Shown one piece after another: positions 13,877 through 21,710 of a DNA stretch of 29,375 nucleotides. Each line of letters opens with the position of its first letter. Position 1 is the first letter of the stretch. The stretch spans positions 1 through 29,375 of IMG/VR virus record IMGVR_UViG_3300027985_000152. One strand, given 5' to 3'. Under the pieces are notes generated by a model, which did no database searches, was not told where the DNA came from, and saw only the letters and a list, made by a program, of their open reading frames with translations. The translations under genes were made by a program, and so were the position numbers. The stretch comes from a virus.

Positions 13877-14086
13877 TCACTGCTCCTTGTTGATGGATTC
13901 GGCGAGCGCTTCGGCCTGCTTGTCGGCCGGCTCCCAATGCGGATTCGGGTAGGGGTTCAGGACCAGCAGCACTTGGTCCTTGGTCACGGTCACCACGCCG
14001 TCAGCCTCAGCCTCGATGATCGACAGCGGCACGGTGGGGATGATGGTCCTGATGGCGCCCATCGGACTGATGTTGCGAAGCTTCAC
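13877..14086 (-). CDS. Small protein between tail terminator and tail tube genes
   Basis: 69 aa from GTG 14086 with AGGAG nine bases upstream. MKLRNISPMGAIRTIIPTVP and SIIEAEADGVVTVTKDQVLL are beta-prone and the C-terminus is polar (WEPADKQAEALAESINKEQ). Small proteins of this shape at this spot occur in many actinophages without a known function; a head-tail joining accessory is possible. Clear gene by coupling, ribosome site and codon pattern. Confidence 0.7.
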   Translation of the reverse strand: MKLRNISPMGAIRTIIPTVPLSIIEAEADGVVTVTKDQVLLVLNPYPNPHWEPADKQAEALAESINKEQ

Positions 14087-14095
14087 GGCGTGCTC

Positions 14096-14575
14096 CTAGA
14101 TGCGGGTGACGGTGCGGACGGTCGCGGTGATCTCGGAAACGCGACCGATGATGACGTTCTGTTCGTCGGTGATGAGCGTCAGGCTGCCTTCGTGGCTGGT
14201 GATCATCGCCTCACGCACGATGCCGCCGAGCGTCTGCACGGTCGGGTCGCGGAAGTGGTCCTCGAGCGTGTCGAGCATGGCGTAAGAGGCGAGGTCGGCG
14301 CGGTACGACGGGTTCTCGTCGATCACCTCATCGCCCGAGTTTCCTGCAGGACCAGGCACATAGCAGGACAGGATCACCTGCGTCTCCACCACCTCGTCGC
14401 GACTCCTGGTCGCTCCGCCTGTCGTCGGCTGTGTCACCTCGGAGCGTGCATCCCCGACCGCCGCCATCTCGTTCGGGTATTTGGTCGGCGGCCCGTAGGT
14501 GGTTCCGGCCTCCGGATACCAGTCGCGCAGGTACAGGACCAACGCCCGCTTCACCGCAGGAACGCTGCTGCTCAT
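14096..14575 (-). CDS. Tail terminator / head-tail joining protein
   Basis: 159 aa from ATG 14575, overlapping the previous stop (ATGA); a longer frame from 14617 is not needed. MSSSVPAVKRALVLYLRDWY is a common start of tail-terminator-type proteins (helix then beta sandwich). A central strand set (EVVETQVILSCYVPGPAGN) and C-terminal strands (SLTLITDEQNVIIGRVSEIT) follow. It would cap the tail tube and dock with the head connector. The call is from gene order and pattern; a minor capsid role is the alternative. Confidence 0.65.
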   Translation of the reverse strand: MSSSVPAVKRALVLYLRDWYPEAGTTYGPPTKYPNEMAAVGDARSEVTQPTTGGATRSRDEVVETQVILSCYVPGPAGNSGDEVIDENPSYRADLASYAMLDTLEDHFRDPTVQTLGGIVREAMITSHEGSLTLITDEQNVIIGRVSEITATVRTVTRI

Positions 14576-15114
14576 GCGAAACCACCCACCGGACGCCAGC
14601 GGGCCGTAAGCTTCCACGCGATCGGCGGCAGCAGGAGATCCGGATCGACATTCCCGGCAACCTCAGCGACCGGGTTCGGACGCAACTCTGTGCCGCGCCC
14701 GTCGTGCTGCCCGTTCCACACAGACTTGATCGTCGCCATCGCCGCGGCAGTGATCGAGACCGGCTGCGGGATCCCGTACGCCCACACGATCACCTCATCG
14801 CCAGCCTCATACGACGGCCACGAGATCGTGAGTGTCGGAGCCGACCAAGACCAATAGTCCTCATCGATCCGGCGCCCCTTGATCAGCACGTCGAACACGG
14901 TCCCGGACGCCCACGGGGTCGTGATCGGGGAAGCCTTGCGGGTCTGGTAGGAGTCCTTCAGCTCCGACAGCCGACCGACCACGCGGGGAGACTCGAACGC
15001 CTCGGTGACCAGCGGAATCCAGATGGTGCTCAGTTCGGCGTCGTTCTCCGTGTGGGCACCGTCGGGCCAGCCGAGCGCGGAACGGGCCTGCGCCAGAGTG
15101 AGGATGTCGGTCAT
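14572..15114 (-). CDS. Head-tail connector protein (adaptor-like)
   Basis: 180 aa, ATG 15114 overlapping the glycosyltransferase stop (ATGA). MTDILTLAQARSALGWPDG is the usual opening of Gram-positive phage head-tail connectors (gp6/gp15-like), with an all-helical start (NDAELSTIWIPLVTEAFESP) and a beta-rich insert (PTLTISWPSYEAGDEVIVWA). It should bind beneath the portal to extend the channel. The order portal-protease-capsid-(GT)-connector supports the call; the inserted glycosyltransferase is the only departure. Confidence 0.7.
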   Translation of the reverse strand: MTDILTLAQARSALGWPDGAHTENDAELSTIWIPLVTEAFESPRVVGRLSELKDSYQTRKASPITTPWASGTVFDVLIKGRRIDEDYWSWSAPTLTISWPSYEAGDEVIVWAYGIPQPVSITAAAMATIKSVWNGQHDGRGTELRPNPVAEVAGNVDPDLLLPPIAWKLTARWRPVGGFA

Positions 15115-16469
15115 CGCGTCCCTTTCCGGATAGCTTCAAACCGTGTCCCAGCAGGATGGCGGGAGTCGTACAAGGCATCATCAGCAGCAGCCAACGCCAA
15201 CAGTTCGGGGCTAGCCTCGGTCGCCTCGCCGGCGTTCATGTGCAGACACCACGCTTCAGGGACACGGACTACACCGTGCGCCGCGGACGCGTCGGCGATC
15301 AGTTGGAGATCGCCCGAGTACCACCTGTAGGACTCGTCCGGCCGCACGCCGTGTGTGGCGTTGAGCACAAAGCAGTGACCGGAGGGTCCGTGGTCTTCGC
15401 CGAGCAGGGCCAGGGTTGCGTCGCCCATCGCGTGAACCATCTTCGGCAGCGTGTCCGGGGCAATCACCACATCGTCATTCAGGACGGCGACACGGGTGCA
15501 GCCGCGCTCTGCAAGGATGTCAATTCCGGTGTTCCACCATTGGTGGATGTTGAAGTCTTCTTGCGGCACCGTGACGGCCGGCAGGTTTGGGGGATCGCCA
15601 GCGCCAGTCCACACGACCACGACTCGCTCGATCGGCAGGCCTGATGCGGCGATGGTCGCCGCCAACAGGTCCGGATGATTGCCACGGGTCGGGATCACCA
15701 AGCCGAACCGGTCGCCAAGGGGTGCCACGGGCTGCTGCTCAAGGAACTTGTTCTCGGTGAGCAGCGCAGACTTGTGGTGACCGATCTTTGCCCGCGTGTC
15801 GACATGAACCGGGATGCCCAACTGCCCGGCCCGCAGGCAGAACGCAATGTCCTCACCAACCGGACGATCCCCCAACTGGACCTCTTGGAACCAGGGGAAC
15901 GCATCGTTGAACTTGTGGTCCCGGATGCGCTCAAGAACCGAACGGTGGATCAGCACGAACGCGGCACCAGTAGCGGCGCACTGCACGAGCGAGTCCCGCG
16001 GGTAGTCCTCCACGCGGTAGGTGGCGATCCCGCCATCGTCGAGCTTGACGAACTGATAGACGGTCGGCACCAGTTTATCCTTGACCATGCCGAAGCACAG
16101 GCCGCCGACGATGGGGCGCTCTACTGGATCGGCCGATTCAAGCAGGTAGTCGATCGCGCTGGGCTCCCACTGCATGTCGGCGTCGATCCACAGCAGCCAG
16201 TCGCCTACCGTGCGCCCGTCCGGGGTGCGCGAGTCGAGGAACCGGGCTGTGACCGTGTTGCGGGCGCTCGACACGTTCGCCGAGGACCACTCCTGCATGA
16301 TGTTGACGATCTGCCGGCGCGGCTTGTTCAGGTCCGAGAGCAGCGAGACGATCAGTGACTCGGTGAAGTAGGAGCTGACCTGCCCCGGGTGGATGTAGGC
16401 GATCACGACGCCCGGGATGTGGCCGGGGCTCGTGGTGGATTTGGTGGTGGTTCGTTGCTTGCGTGCCAT
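15111..16469 (-). CDS. Two-domain family-2-like glycosyltransferase in the head module
   Basis: 452 aa, ATG 16469 with GGAGGA upstream. Two GT-A-type halves are visible. In the first (about 18-245), SSARNTVTARFLD is followed by WLLWIDADMQW with D96-A-D98 as the sugar-nucleotide/metal motif, CAATGAAFVLIHRSVLE, and GEDIAFCLRAG (E206-D207) at the catalytic-base position. The second (about 255-452) has GLVIPTRGNHPDLLAATIAA, VVVVWTGAGDPP, VAVLNDDVVI (D332-D333) and a Rossmann-like rest. It probably transfers sugars to virion proteins, as reported for some actinophages, or to a host surface molecule. It lies directly between capsid and connector genes, preceded by a 225-bp gap with two hairpins. 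Confidence 0.82.
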   Translation of the reverse strand: MARKQRTTTKSTTSPGHIPGVVIAYIHPGQVSSYFTESLIVSLLSDLNKPRRQIVNIMQEWSSANVSSARNTVTARFLDSRTPDGRTVGDWLLWIDADMQWEPSAIDYLLESADPVERPIVGGLCFGMVKDKLVPTVYQFVKLDDGGIATYRVEDYPRDSLVQCAATGAAFVLIHRSVLERIRDHKFNDAFPWFQEVQLGDRPVGEDIAFCLRAGQLGIPVHVDTRAKIGHHKSALLTENKFLEQQPVAPLGDRFGLVIPTRGNHPDLLAATIAASGLPIERVVVVWTGAGDPPNLPAVTVPQEDFNIHQWWNTGIDILAERGCTRVAVLNDDVVIAPDTLPKMVHAMGDATLALLGEDHGPSGHCFVLNATHGVRPDESYRWYSGDLQLIADASAAHGVVRVPEAWCLHMNAGEATEASPELLALAAADDALYDSRHPAGTRFEAIRKGTR

Positions 16470-16588
16470 TCCGCAGTTCCTCCGCTGCTGGTACAGTTGC
16501 TACTGCATGCAAGGCACCCGTTAGTGATTGGCTGCAGAAGTGGCCGCCTTAGCGCCACACAGCACGGGGATTTGGGTACCTCGGCTAT

Positions 16589-16627
16589 CAATCGGCCCCC
16601 TGGTTAACCGGGGGCCGATTGCTTTTT
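16589..16627 (+). terminator. Intrinsic terminator oriented on the plus strand
   Basis: caatcggccccc (16589-16600) pairs with gggggccgattg (16610-16621) over 12 bp, and the loop tggttaacc can extend the stem by two more pairs. It is followed on the plus strand by CTTTTTCTCC. A stem followed by five T's is a textbook factor-independent terminator for plus-strand RNA. Read on the minus strand, the stem is preceded by A's and followed by a mixed sequence, so it works less well for the phage genes. Confidence 0.65.
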
Positions 16628-16648
16628 CTCCGCTTGGGCGTGCTGAGG

Positions 16649-16688
16649 GAACGGCCCCGGGGAGCGGAGGAGAACCCCGGGGCCGTTC
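16649..16688 (-). terminator. 14-bp GC hairpin after the capsid gene
   Basis: gaacggccccgggg (16649-16662) pairs perfectly with ccccggggccgttc (16675-16688), 12-nt loop, 7 bp past the capsid stop. On the minus strand no T-run follows. Hairpins after major capsid genes often reduce read-through or protect the capsid mRNA, allowing high capsid expression relative to downstream genes. The remaining gap (16470-16588) shows no convincing gene or tRNA. Confidence 0.55.
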
Positions 16689-16694
16689 GTCAGG

Positions 16695-18083
16695 TCAGGC
16701 CTTCAGCAGCCGGAAAGCGTCCACATCGGACGGCTTCGCGCCGACCCGCTTGTACGCGATCAGGCCACGCTGGCCGGTCGGCAGGCCGGAACCATCCACG
16801 ACGTTCTGGATGATCTCGACGTTGACGCCGAGACGGTCGTAGATGATGTACTGGCTGAAGTCGCCGAGCACGGCCATGATGTTGCCGGACGTGGTCGCAG
16901 ACGGCAGCGAGGACGCCTTCACGTACGGGGTCTTCAGGATCATGTCGTCCTTCATCAGGTCGACGATCCGACCGCCGGCAGTCCCGAAGGTCTGCTGCTC
17001 GATCGACACGAGGGTGACCTTGTTCGAGACGAACGTGGACGAATCCTCGTAGCGGCTCGGCAGCGCGTTGAACAGCGCGAGGGTGTCCACGCCCGAAGTG
17101 CTGTTGAACGTGCCCCGCGTGGTCACGGTGACCAGCGAACCGGCGGTTCCGGACACTGCGGTCACGATGCCGTAGGGAGCATCCGAGCCGGAGCCGGAGA
17201 TGAACGCGACACCCTCGGCCATGTCGATCGCCTCACCGATCAGGCCGGGAAGCTGCCCCATCAGGTTCGAGTCGGCGAAGATCTCGAACGAGCCGGTCAC
17301 GTAGGCGGTCAGCATGGCCGCATCGATCGTCACGCCACCGGTCGTCGGGGAGCCGTCGGTGAACGCCGAACCCTCCGCCTTCCAGTAGGTGGTGACGTTG
17401 CCGACGGTGACGCCGTTCCACTTGTCCTGCGTGCCCTGCTCGACGCGCGAGATGGACCGGATCGGGTTCTTGGTCATCGTCCCGGTCTTGATCAGGGTCG
17501 GGTCCAGCAGGGTCGGCAGCGCGTAGCCGCCGTTCGCGCTGGTCAGCGACATGCTGGCGCGCATCGCGCCAGCCTCAGCCTGGGTCAGGATCGGAGCCCG
17601 GTTGCCTGCGGCGGCCTGCATGACCGCAGCGAACGCGGAGCGGTAGTCAGGCGAGCCGTGGACCAGCATGTATCGGGCCAGATCGTCGCCGTGCTCGTCG
17701 AGCTTGCGGACGACCTCCTTGACCGCATCCGGCGACTTGCTGCCGTACGCGCCGTCCAGAGCCGACTTCGCCCGGTCGATCAGTTCGTCGCCGCGCATGC
17801 GCATGGCGTCGTTCAGGTCGAACGGGGCAGCGGTGCGGGTCGGAGCGACCTGCACGGAACCCCAGCGGGCTCGGTGTTCGGCGCGACGATCCTCGACCGC
17901 CTGCCGATCCTCAGCCACCTTGATGTCCCGGTTGAGTCCGGACTGCTCAGAGTCGAGCGCGTCCCAACGGGCCTGCTGCTCCGCGGTCAGGCTCTCAGAG
18001 CCCGCCTCGGTGTCGATCGCACGCATCTCGACGTCGATCTCCTCGACCCGAGCGCGCGCAGCCTCCATGTCGAACTTCGGCAT
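16695..18083 (-). CDS. Major capsid protein, HK97 fold
   Basis: 462 aa, ATG 18083, GGAAG upstream. The first ~75 residues are a charged coiled-coil scaffolding delta-domain (VEEIDVEMRAIDTEAGSESL, IKVAEDRQAVEDRRAEHRA), expected to be removed by the neighbouring protease. The mature part includes QAEAGAMRASMSLTSANGGY, LPTLLDPTLIKTGTMTKNPI and RSISRVEQGTQDKWNGVTV, the familiar N-arm and E-loop region of actinophage HK97-type capsids, then MAEGVAFISGSGSDAPYGIV in the P-domain, ending with YKRVGAKPSDVDAFRLLKA. It assembles the icosahedral head. Length is usual for the unprocessed form. Confidence 0.93.
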   Translation of the reverse strand: MPKFDMEAARARVEEIDVEMRAIDTEAGSESLTAEQQARWDALDSEQSGLNRDIKVAEDRQAVEDRRAEHRARWGSVQVAPTRTAAPFDLNDAMRMRGDELIDRAKSALDGAYGSKSPDAVKEVVRKLDEHGDDLARYMLVHGSPDYRSAFAAVMQAAAGNRAPILTQAEAGAMRASMSLTSANGGYALPTLLDPTLIKTGTMTKNPIRSISRVEQGTQDKWNGVTVGNVTTYWKAEGSAFTDGSPTTGGVTIDAAMLTAYVTGSFEIFADSNLMGQLPGLIGEAIDMAEGVAFISGSGSDAPYGIVTAVSGTAGSLVTVTTRGTFNSTSGVDTLALFNALPSRYEDSSTFVSNKVTLVSIEQQTFGTAGGRIVDLMKDDMILKTPYVKASSLPSATTSGNIMAVLGDFSQYIIYDRLGVNVEIIQNVVDGSGLPTGQRGLIAYKRVGAKPSDVDAFRLLKA

Positions 18084-18087
18084 GGTG

Positions 18088-18870
18088 TCACTTCCTTTCG
18101 TGAAGTTGGGGATGGAGACGCTGGCGACGTTCGCCGGGCGTCAAGCCCCCCGAGTGCTTCTGCGGCTCGGCGGTGGCGGGTTCTGCGGCTCCGTCCGTGC
18201 TGGCAGTGGCCTGCGCCGGCTGCTCGCTGCGGTGGAGTGCGGTCAGAGTGTCGCGGGAACGCATCAGCTCGGCGACCCGTTCGGGGTCGCGGCTGCGCAT
18301 CTCCGCATAGAACTCGTCCGTCATCGAACGGACGGACGCGGTGGAGTCGGGGTTCGCCGGGAACGTCACCGGGCCGAACTCGAACAGGCGGACTTCCTTG
18401 ATCGTCCGCTCAGGAATGCCCTTCGGGTTGTGGCTCGACACGCCGGGAGCGTCGTTCCACTCCTCCTTGACGACGCGCATCCGCATCGACGATCCGTAGG
18501 CACCCGAGCGCAGGCCGGGCAGCAGGTCGTGGTTGTAGGAGGTGTCGTAGAGGGCGACGTCGCCGACAGGGGTGTCCGGCTCCTCCCGCAGCGACACGAT
18601 GTCGCCCAGCACCTTCTGGCCGATCTGCGGATCGAAGCCGTGGTTGAACAGGGAGCGGACCTGCGATCCCGTCTCCTGGATCGTCTTCGTGAACGCTCCC
18701 GGCTCGGTGCGCTCGAGGAAGTTGCCCTCCCACATCGAGTCGATCTCGTACCACTTGTTGAACGCGGAGAACCGAACCTCCATCGTCGGCATCGCGCCGT
18801 CGCCGGAGTCCTTCGCGCGAACCGCAACGGAGGCGGCCCGCACCACGTCGAGATTAGGCAGCGTTTCCAC
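18088..18870 (-). CDS. Prohead maturation protease (U35-like)
   Basis: 260 aa from GTG 18870, overlapping the portal 3' end by 17 bp. The core matches the HK97-family serine protease: VRFSAFNKWYEIDS early, LFNHGFDPQIGQ with catalytic H77, YGSSMRMRVV with S127/S128 as nucleophile candidates, and RTIKEVRLFEFGPVTFPANP where the family's acidic position lies (E159 or E164). The last 60 residues are low-complexity Ala/Glu/Pro, typical of a disposable scaffold part. It cleaves the capsid delta-domain during head maturation. Adjacent to portal and capsid as expected. Confidence 0.9.
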   Translation of the reverse strand: METLPNLDVVRAASVAVRAKDSGDGAMPTMEVRFSAFNKWYEIDSMWEGNFLERTEPGAFTKTIQETGSQVRSLFNHGFDPQIGQKVLGDIVSLREEPDTPVGDVALYDTSYNHDLLPGLRSGAYGSSMRMRVVKEEWNDAPGVSSHNPKGIPERTIKEVRLFEFGPVTFPANPDSTASVRSMTDEFYAEMRSRDPERVAELMRSRDTLTALHRSEQPAQATASTDGAAEPATAEPQKHSGGLTPGERRQRLHPQLHERK

Positions 18871-20023
18871 TGGTCACCCCCGAAGATGCAGAGTTGGGTT
18901 TGCGGTCGTCGATGCCTGCGATGGGTGGAAGATCCTCAATCGACCGGACCTCGGACGGCAGCATCCAGCCGCCATCCAGAGCGAGCTTGTGCGCCTGGTA
19001 GCGCTGCAGGGTGGTCGCCTCAAGCAGGCCCTCGCGGTTCAGCTTGACGACCTGCGTGGACGGCGGGAGCAGGCTGGTCAGTACACGCTCCACGCGCCGG
19101 ATCCACTTGTTCAGCGAGTACTTCGCCATGAACAGGTCACGGTCGGACACGTTCGCGTAGGTCATCGAACCGCCAGACTCGTAGCCCAAGATCTCGGCGA
19201 AACCGGGGCCGAACATGCGCGCACACTGAGCCTCGGAGTACTTCTGTGTCTCCAAGAACTGCGACTCGTTCGGGGTGACCTGCAGCGCCTTGTAGTCCCA
19301 ACCCTCACCGAGCACCAGCGGTTCCCGGTTGCCCTTCGTCGCATCCCGCAGTCGCGCCTTCGCCGTCTGCGCCTCAACGTCCGACAGCCTCGCCTTGTTC
19401 ACCAGCATCCCCGCCGGCGCGGCACCCTCGCGGAACCACTGATCACCGAACTGCGCCGACCGCAGCGAGACGCCCAGCGACGTCGCATGCGCCTCGATCA
19501 CCGACTGCCCCAGCAAGACGCCCGGCTGCGTGAACACCGGGACATGCCTGAAGTCGGCCAGCTTCTCGCCCTCCAACCGCTGGCCCTTGAAGTACCACTG
19601 CGGCTGGTTGTCGACCACCTGCGCCGATACCTCGAGCGGGTTCAGTACGGTGAAGCTCAGCGGGTTCAAGCCTCGCGCGTCCCACGAGTTGTTCGCGCCG
19701 TACAGGTTGCCTCGCAGCAGCCACGACATCACGACGCGGTAGACCCAATCCTCGCGGCCATAGCCGTCGTCTCCCGGGTCGTCGATGTTCCACGGCGTCG
19801 AGCGCTTCCGCATGCCCGAGAAGACCTCGGCCGGCAGCTCCGAAACGGTCGAGGCCACGAAGTCGGCGGTAGACCAGACCGCGACCGACTGCATCGACGT
19901 GAACGCGTAGGTCGGGTCTACGGTCGCGTAGTTCACCTGTGCGAACTGGTGCCAGAACTCGGGCATTGTCAGCGAGCGCTGGACGTCCGGCTTCGGCTCC
20001 CGGGTGCGGTAGAAGATGCTCAC
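18854..20023 (-). CDS. Portal protein (HK97 family)
   Basis: 389 aa, GTG 20023 overlapping the upstream mini membrane gene stop (GTGA). Portal features: TSMQSVAVWSTADFVASTVS near the N-terminus (the 'al...v.aav..ia..va.lp' helix), VYRVVMSWLLRGNLYGANN, FRHVPVFTQPGVLLGQSVIE in the crown/wing, FREGAAPAGMLVNKARLSDV, and the long C-terminal stem helices (EAQCARMFGPGFAEILGYES, MAKYSLNKWIRRVERVLTS). Twelve copies would form the DNA entry channel and terminase docking ring. Length is typical. Confidence 0.9.
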   Translation of the reverse strand: MSIFYRTREPKPDVQRSLTMPEFWHQFAQVNYATVDPTYAFTSMQSVAVWSTADFVASTVSELPAEVFSGMRKRSTPWNIDDPGDDGYGREDWVYRVVMSWLLRGNLYGANNSWDARGLNPLSFTVLNPLEVSAQVVDNQPQWYFKGQRLEGEKLADFRHVPVFTQPGVLLGQSVIEAHATSLGVSLRSAQFGDQWFREGAAPAGMLVNKARLSDVEAQTAKARLRDATKGNREPLVLGEGWDYKALQVTPNESQFLETQKYSEAQCARMFGPGFAEILGYESGGSMTYANVSDRDLFMAKYSLNKWIRRVERVLTSLLPPSTQVVKLNREGLLEATTLQRYQAHKLALDGGWMLPSEVRSIEDLPPIAGIDDRKPNSASSGVTSGNAA

Positions 20024-20166
20024 GCGCTACCGCCCTTCCGGTTCACCACGAACGACAGTGCGATGACGAGCACGCCCCAGGCGATGAGCGCCCACGGGCC
20101 GTACAGCAGGAAGCCGCCCGCACCGATGGCGAGCAGCGCGAGAGCTTCGAGGATGTCCCAGATCAC
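20020..20166 (-). CDS. 48-aa mini membrane protein between terminase and portal
   Basis: GTG 20166 with AGGAG seven bases upstream (the AGGAG includes the end of the terminase stop), ending in a GTGA overlap with the portal. The product MIWDILEALALLAIGAGGFL then LYGPWALIAWGVLVIALSFV, VNRKGGSA is two hydrophobic helices joined by a Gly/Pro turn, with a basic tail. A longer frame to 20310 is shadow sequence. Membrane proteins at this site are seen in some actinophages, but their function is unknown. It might assist lysis or superinfection control; it is clearly co-translated with head genes. Confidence 0.6.
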   Translation of the reverse strand: MIWDILEALALLAIGAGGFLLYGPWALIAWGVLVIALSFVVNRKGGSA

Positions 20167-20174
20167 AGCCGCTC

Positions 20175-21710
20175 CTAGAGGATGTTCGCCATCGGGCTGT
20201 ACACGCGCGACTTCGCTTTCAGTGCTGCGATGCTTGCCGCTTCGAGTGCGCTGATGTCGCCGCCCGACTTGGCCCGACCGAACGCGCGCCGTTCCCCAGA
20301 GGTACGCCACGCCGCCACAGTTACTGCTGCCTCAAGCTCAGGCTGGCCGAAGTGCTCGAAGTAGTCCGGCCCTGCCTCGGTGGCGTCCAACATCAAGGCT
20401 GCTGCGTCGCACAACTCATTGGAGTCGATCGTCTCGACCCGCACCCCCGCATCCTGCAACGCCTGAATGTACGATCCGGCAGGCCCCTTGTCGTGCAGCC
20501 AGACCGGACCACCATGCTTGTCCTGCAACGCCTTCGCCTGCGCCACGACCCAGCCCGGACCGGCACCGTAGGCCAGCACGCGCACCGAGATGCGGTCGCC
20601 GTCCTTGACCGCCGCACAGATCGATGACCACGCCCGATTGAACGCTGTAGCCAACGCCAGCACGGGATGATCCGGCAACGGATGCTCGGTGCCCAAGCAT
20701 GCGCCCCAGTTCGGCAGGATCGACAAGGGGCGCGATTCCATCGGGACCGGCTGGTTCAGGAAGTAGCGCCGGAAAGCTGCTTCTGTGACCTGCGGATCGT
20801 CCCAATAGCTCGCGATCGCCTCGAGGTCCATCCAGTCAGCGGCAGGCCCGTACGCCTCACGCAGCGCCTTGATCCGCTCGCCACGGTCGTCGAGATTCCA
20901 ATCCGTCGACGCCTGCCTGTGATCGAACAGCAGCGACTTGTCGTCCCGCTTGCCCACCCGGACTGTCATCGCGTAGGCGTGAGTTCCCTCCGCGACCGAA
21001 CCCTCACCCTCGCCGTACATCGTCGACGTCTCCAACATCCAACCCGAAGCCGCCTTGCGCTTCAACAGGTTCCGCGTCATCGTCGCGTGCAGCGACTTCA
21101 ACCGCGGCAGCAGCCACAGGTGCGTCTCATCCGCCACAATGAACGTCGACTTTCCGCCATCCTTCGACGAATCCCCCGACGACACCGGCTCGATCGAACC
21201 CCGCGAGTTCGGCAGGTTCACCCGCGTCAACCCGACGTCGAGCCCCTGGAAGTCCGCCAACAGTTCCGCCGAAGCAGTCTCGCGCCCCAGCATGTAGCGG
21301 ATGTTGTCGTACGTGTTGCCGGCCTGGTTCTCCTCGGTAGCCACGCACAACACTTCGACGTACCGCAGCGGATGCCCGACAGGCTCACCCTGCTTGTAGG
21401 CGTATCCCCACTCGGACACCTCGCCCTGCTCGGCCCAGTGATCGAACCGGCACGGTCCCAACGCCTCGAAGCAGGCCACCATTGCCGCCAGTTCCGACTT
21501 TGCGCGTCCCTTCGCACGGCTAAGGAAGCCACGCCGGACCCGACGCGCCCCCGTCATCGGATCGAGCCGGTACGCCTTCAGGACGAACGCGGCGAACTCG
21601 TCATCCAACTCGATCGGCTCGCCCTGCACATCCCCGGGGCCATGAACGAGGTAGTGCTCGATCCACGAGATAGCCGACCATCCGAGCGAGACCAGCGGCT
21701 CAGCGGTCAC
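20175..21710 (-). CDS. terL: Terminase large subunit
   Basis: 511 aa from GTG 21710, overlapping the small subunit's stop (GTGA). ATPase domain: Walker-A-like SRAKGRAKSELAAM (about 64-77, in the usual place of 'PRkngKS'), Walker B FIVADETHLW (V192-ADE195) and coupling motif LETSTM (226-231). The nuclease half begins near PLPDHPVLALATAFNRAW and ends with AFGRAKSGGDISALEAASIA, matching actinophage large subunits. The motor packages DNA into heads and cuts it. A clear aspartate is not visible at the first RNase-H position (350-362), which may be a family variation. Length and order are normal. Confidence 0.92.
   Translation of the reverse strand: MTAEPLVSLGWSAISWIEHYLVHGPGDVQGEPIELDDEFAAFVLKAYRLDPMTGARRVRRGFLSRAKGRAKSELAAMVACFEALGPCRFDHWAEQGEVSEWGYAYKQGEPVGHPLRYVEVLCVATEENQAGNTYDNIRYMLGRETASAELLADFQGLDVGLTRVNLPNSRGSIEPVSSGDSSKDGGKSTFIVADETHLWLLPRLKSLHATMTRNLLKRKAASGWMLETSTMYGEGEGSVAEGTHAYAMTVRVGKRDDKSLLFDHRQASTDWNLDDRGERIKALREAYGPAADWMDLEAIASYWDDPQVTEAAFRRYFLNQPVPMESRPLSILPNWGACLGTEHPLPDHPVLALATAFNRAWSSICAAVKDGDRISVRVLAYGAGPGWVVAQAKALQDKHGGPVWLHDKGPAGSYIQALQDAGVRVETIDSNELCDAAALMLDATEAGPDYFEHFGQPELEAAVTVAAWRTSGERRAFGRAKSGGDISALEAASIAALKAKSRVYSPMANIL

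Noticed and set aside
16470-16588. tRNA or small protein gene in the capsid-GT gap
   Set aside because: No cloverleaf with a T-arm consensus, and short frames such as MQGTR stop at once.
17658-19047. Two long plus-strand frames (247 and 459 codons) over capsid and protease
   Set aside because: Both mirror minus-strand codon structure; Ser/Arg-rich composition without features.
18572-20254. 560-codon open frame on the plus strand over portal and protease genes
   Set aside because: Arg/His/Leu-rich shadow of minus-strand genes with GC-rich third positions; no domain, and the minus frames are clear portal and protease.
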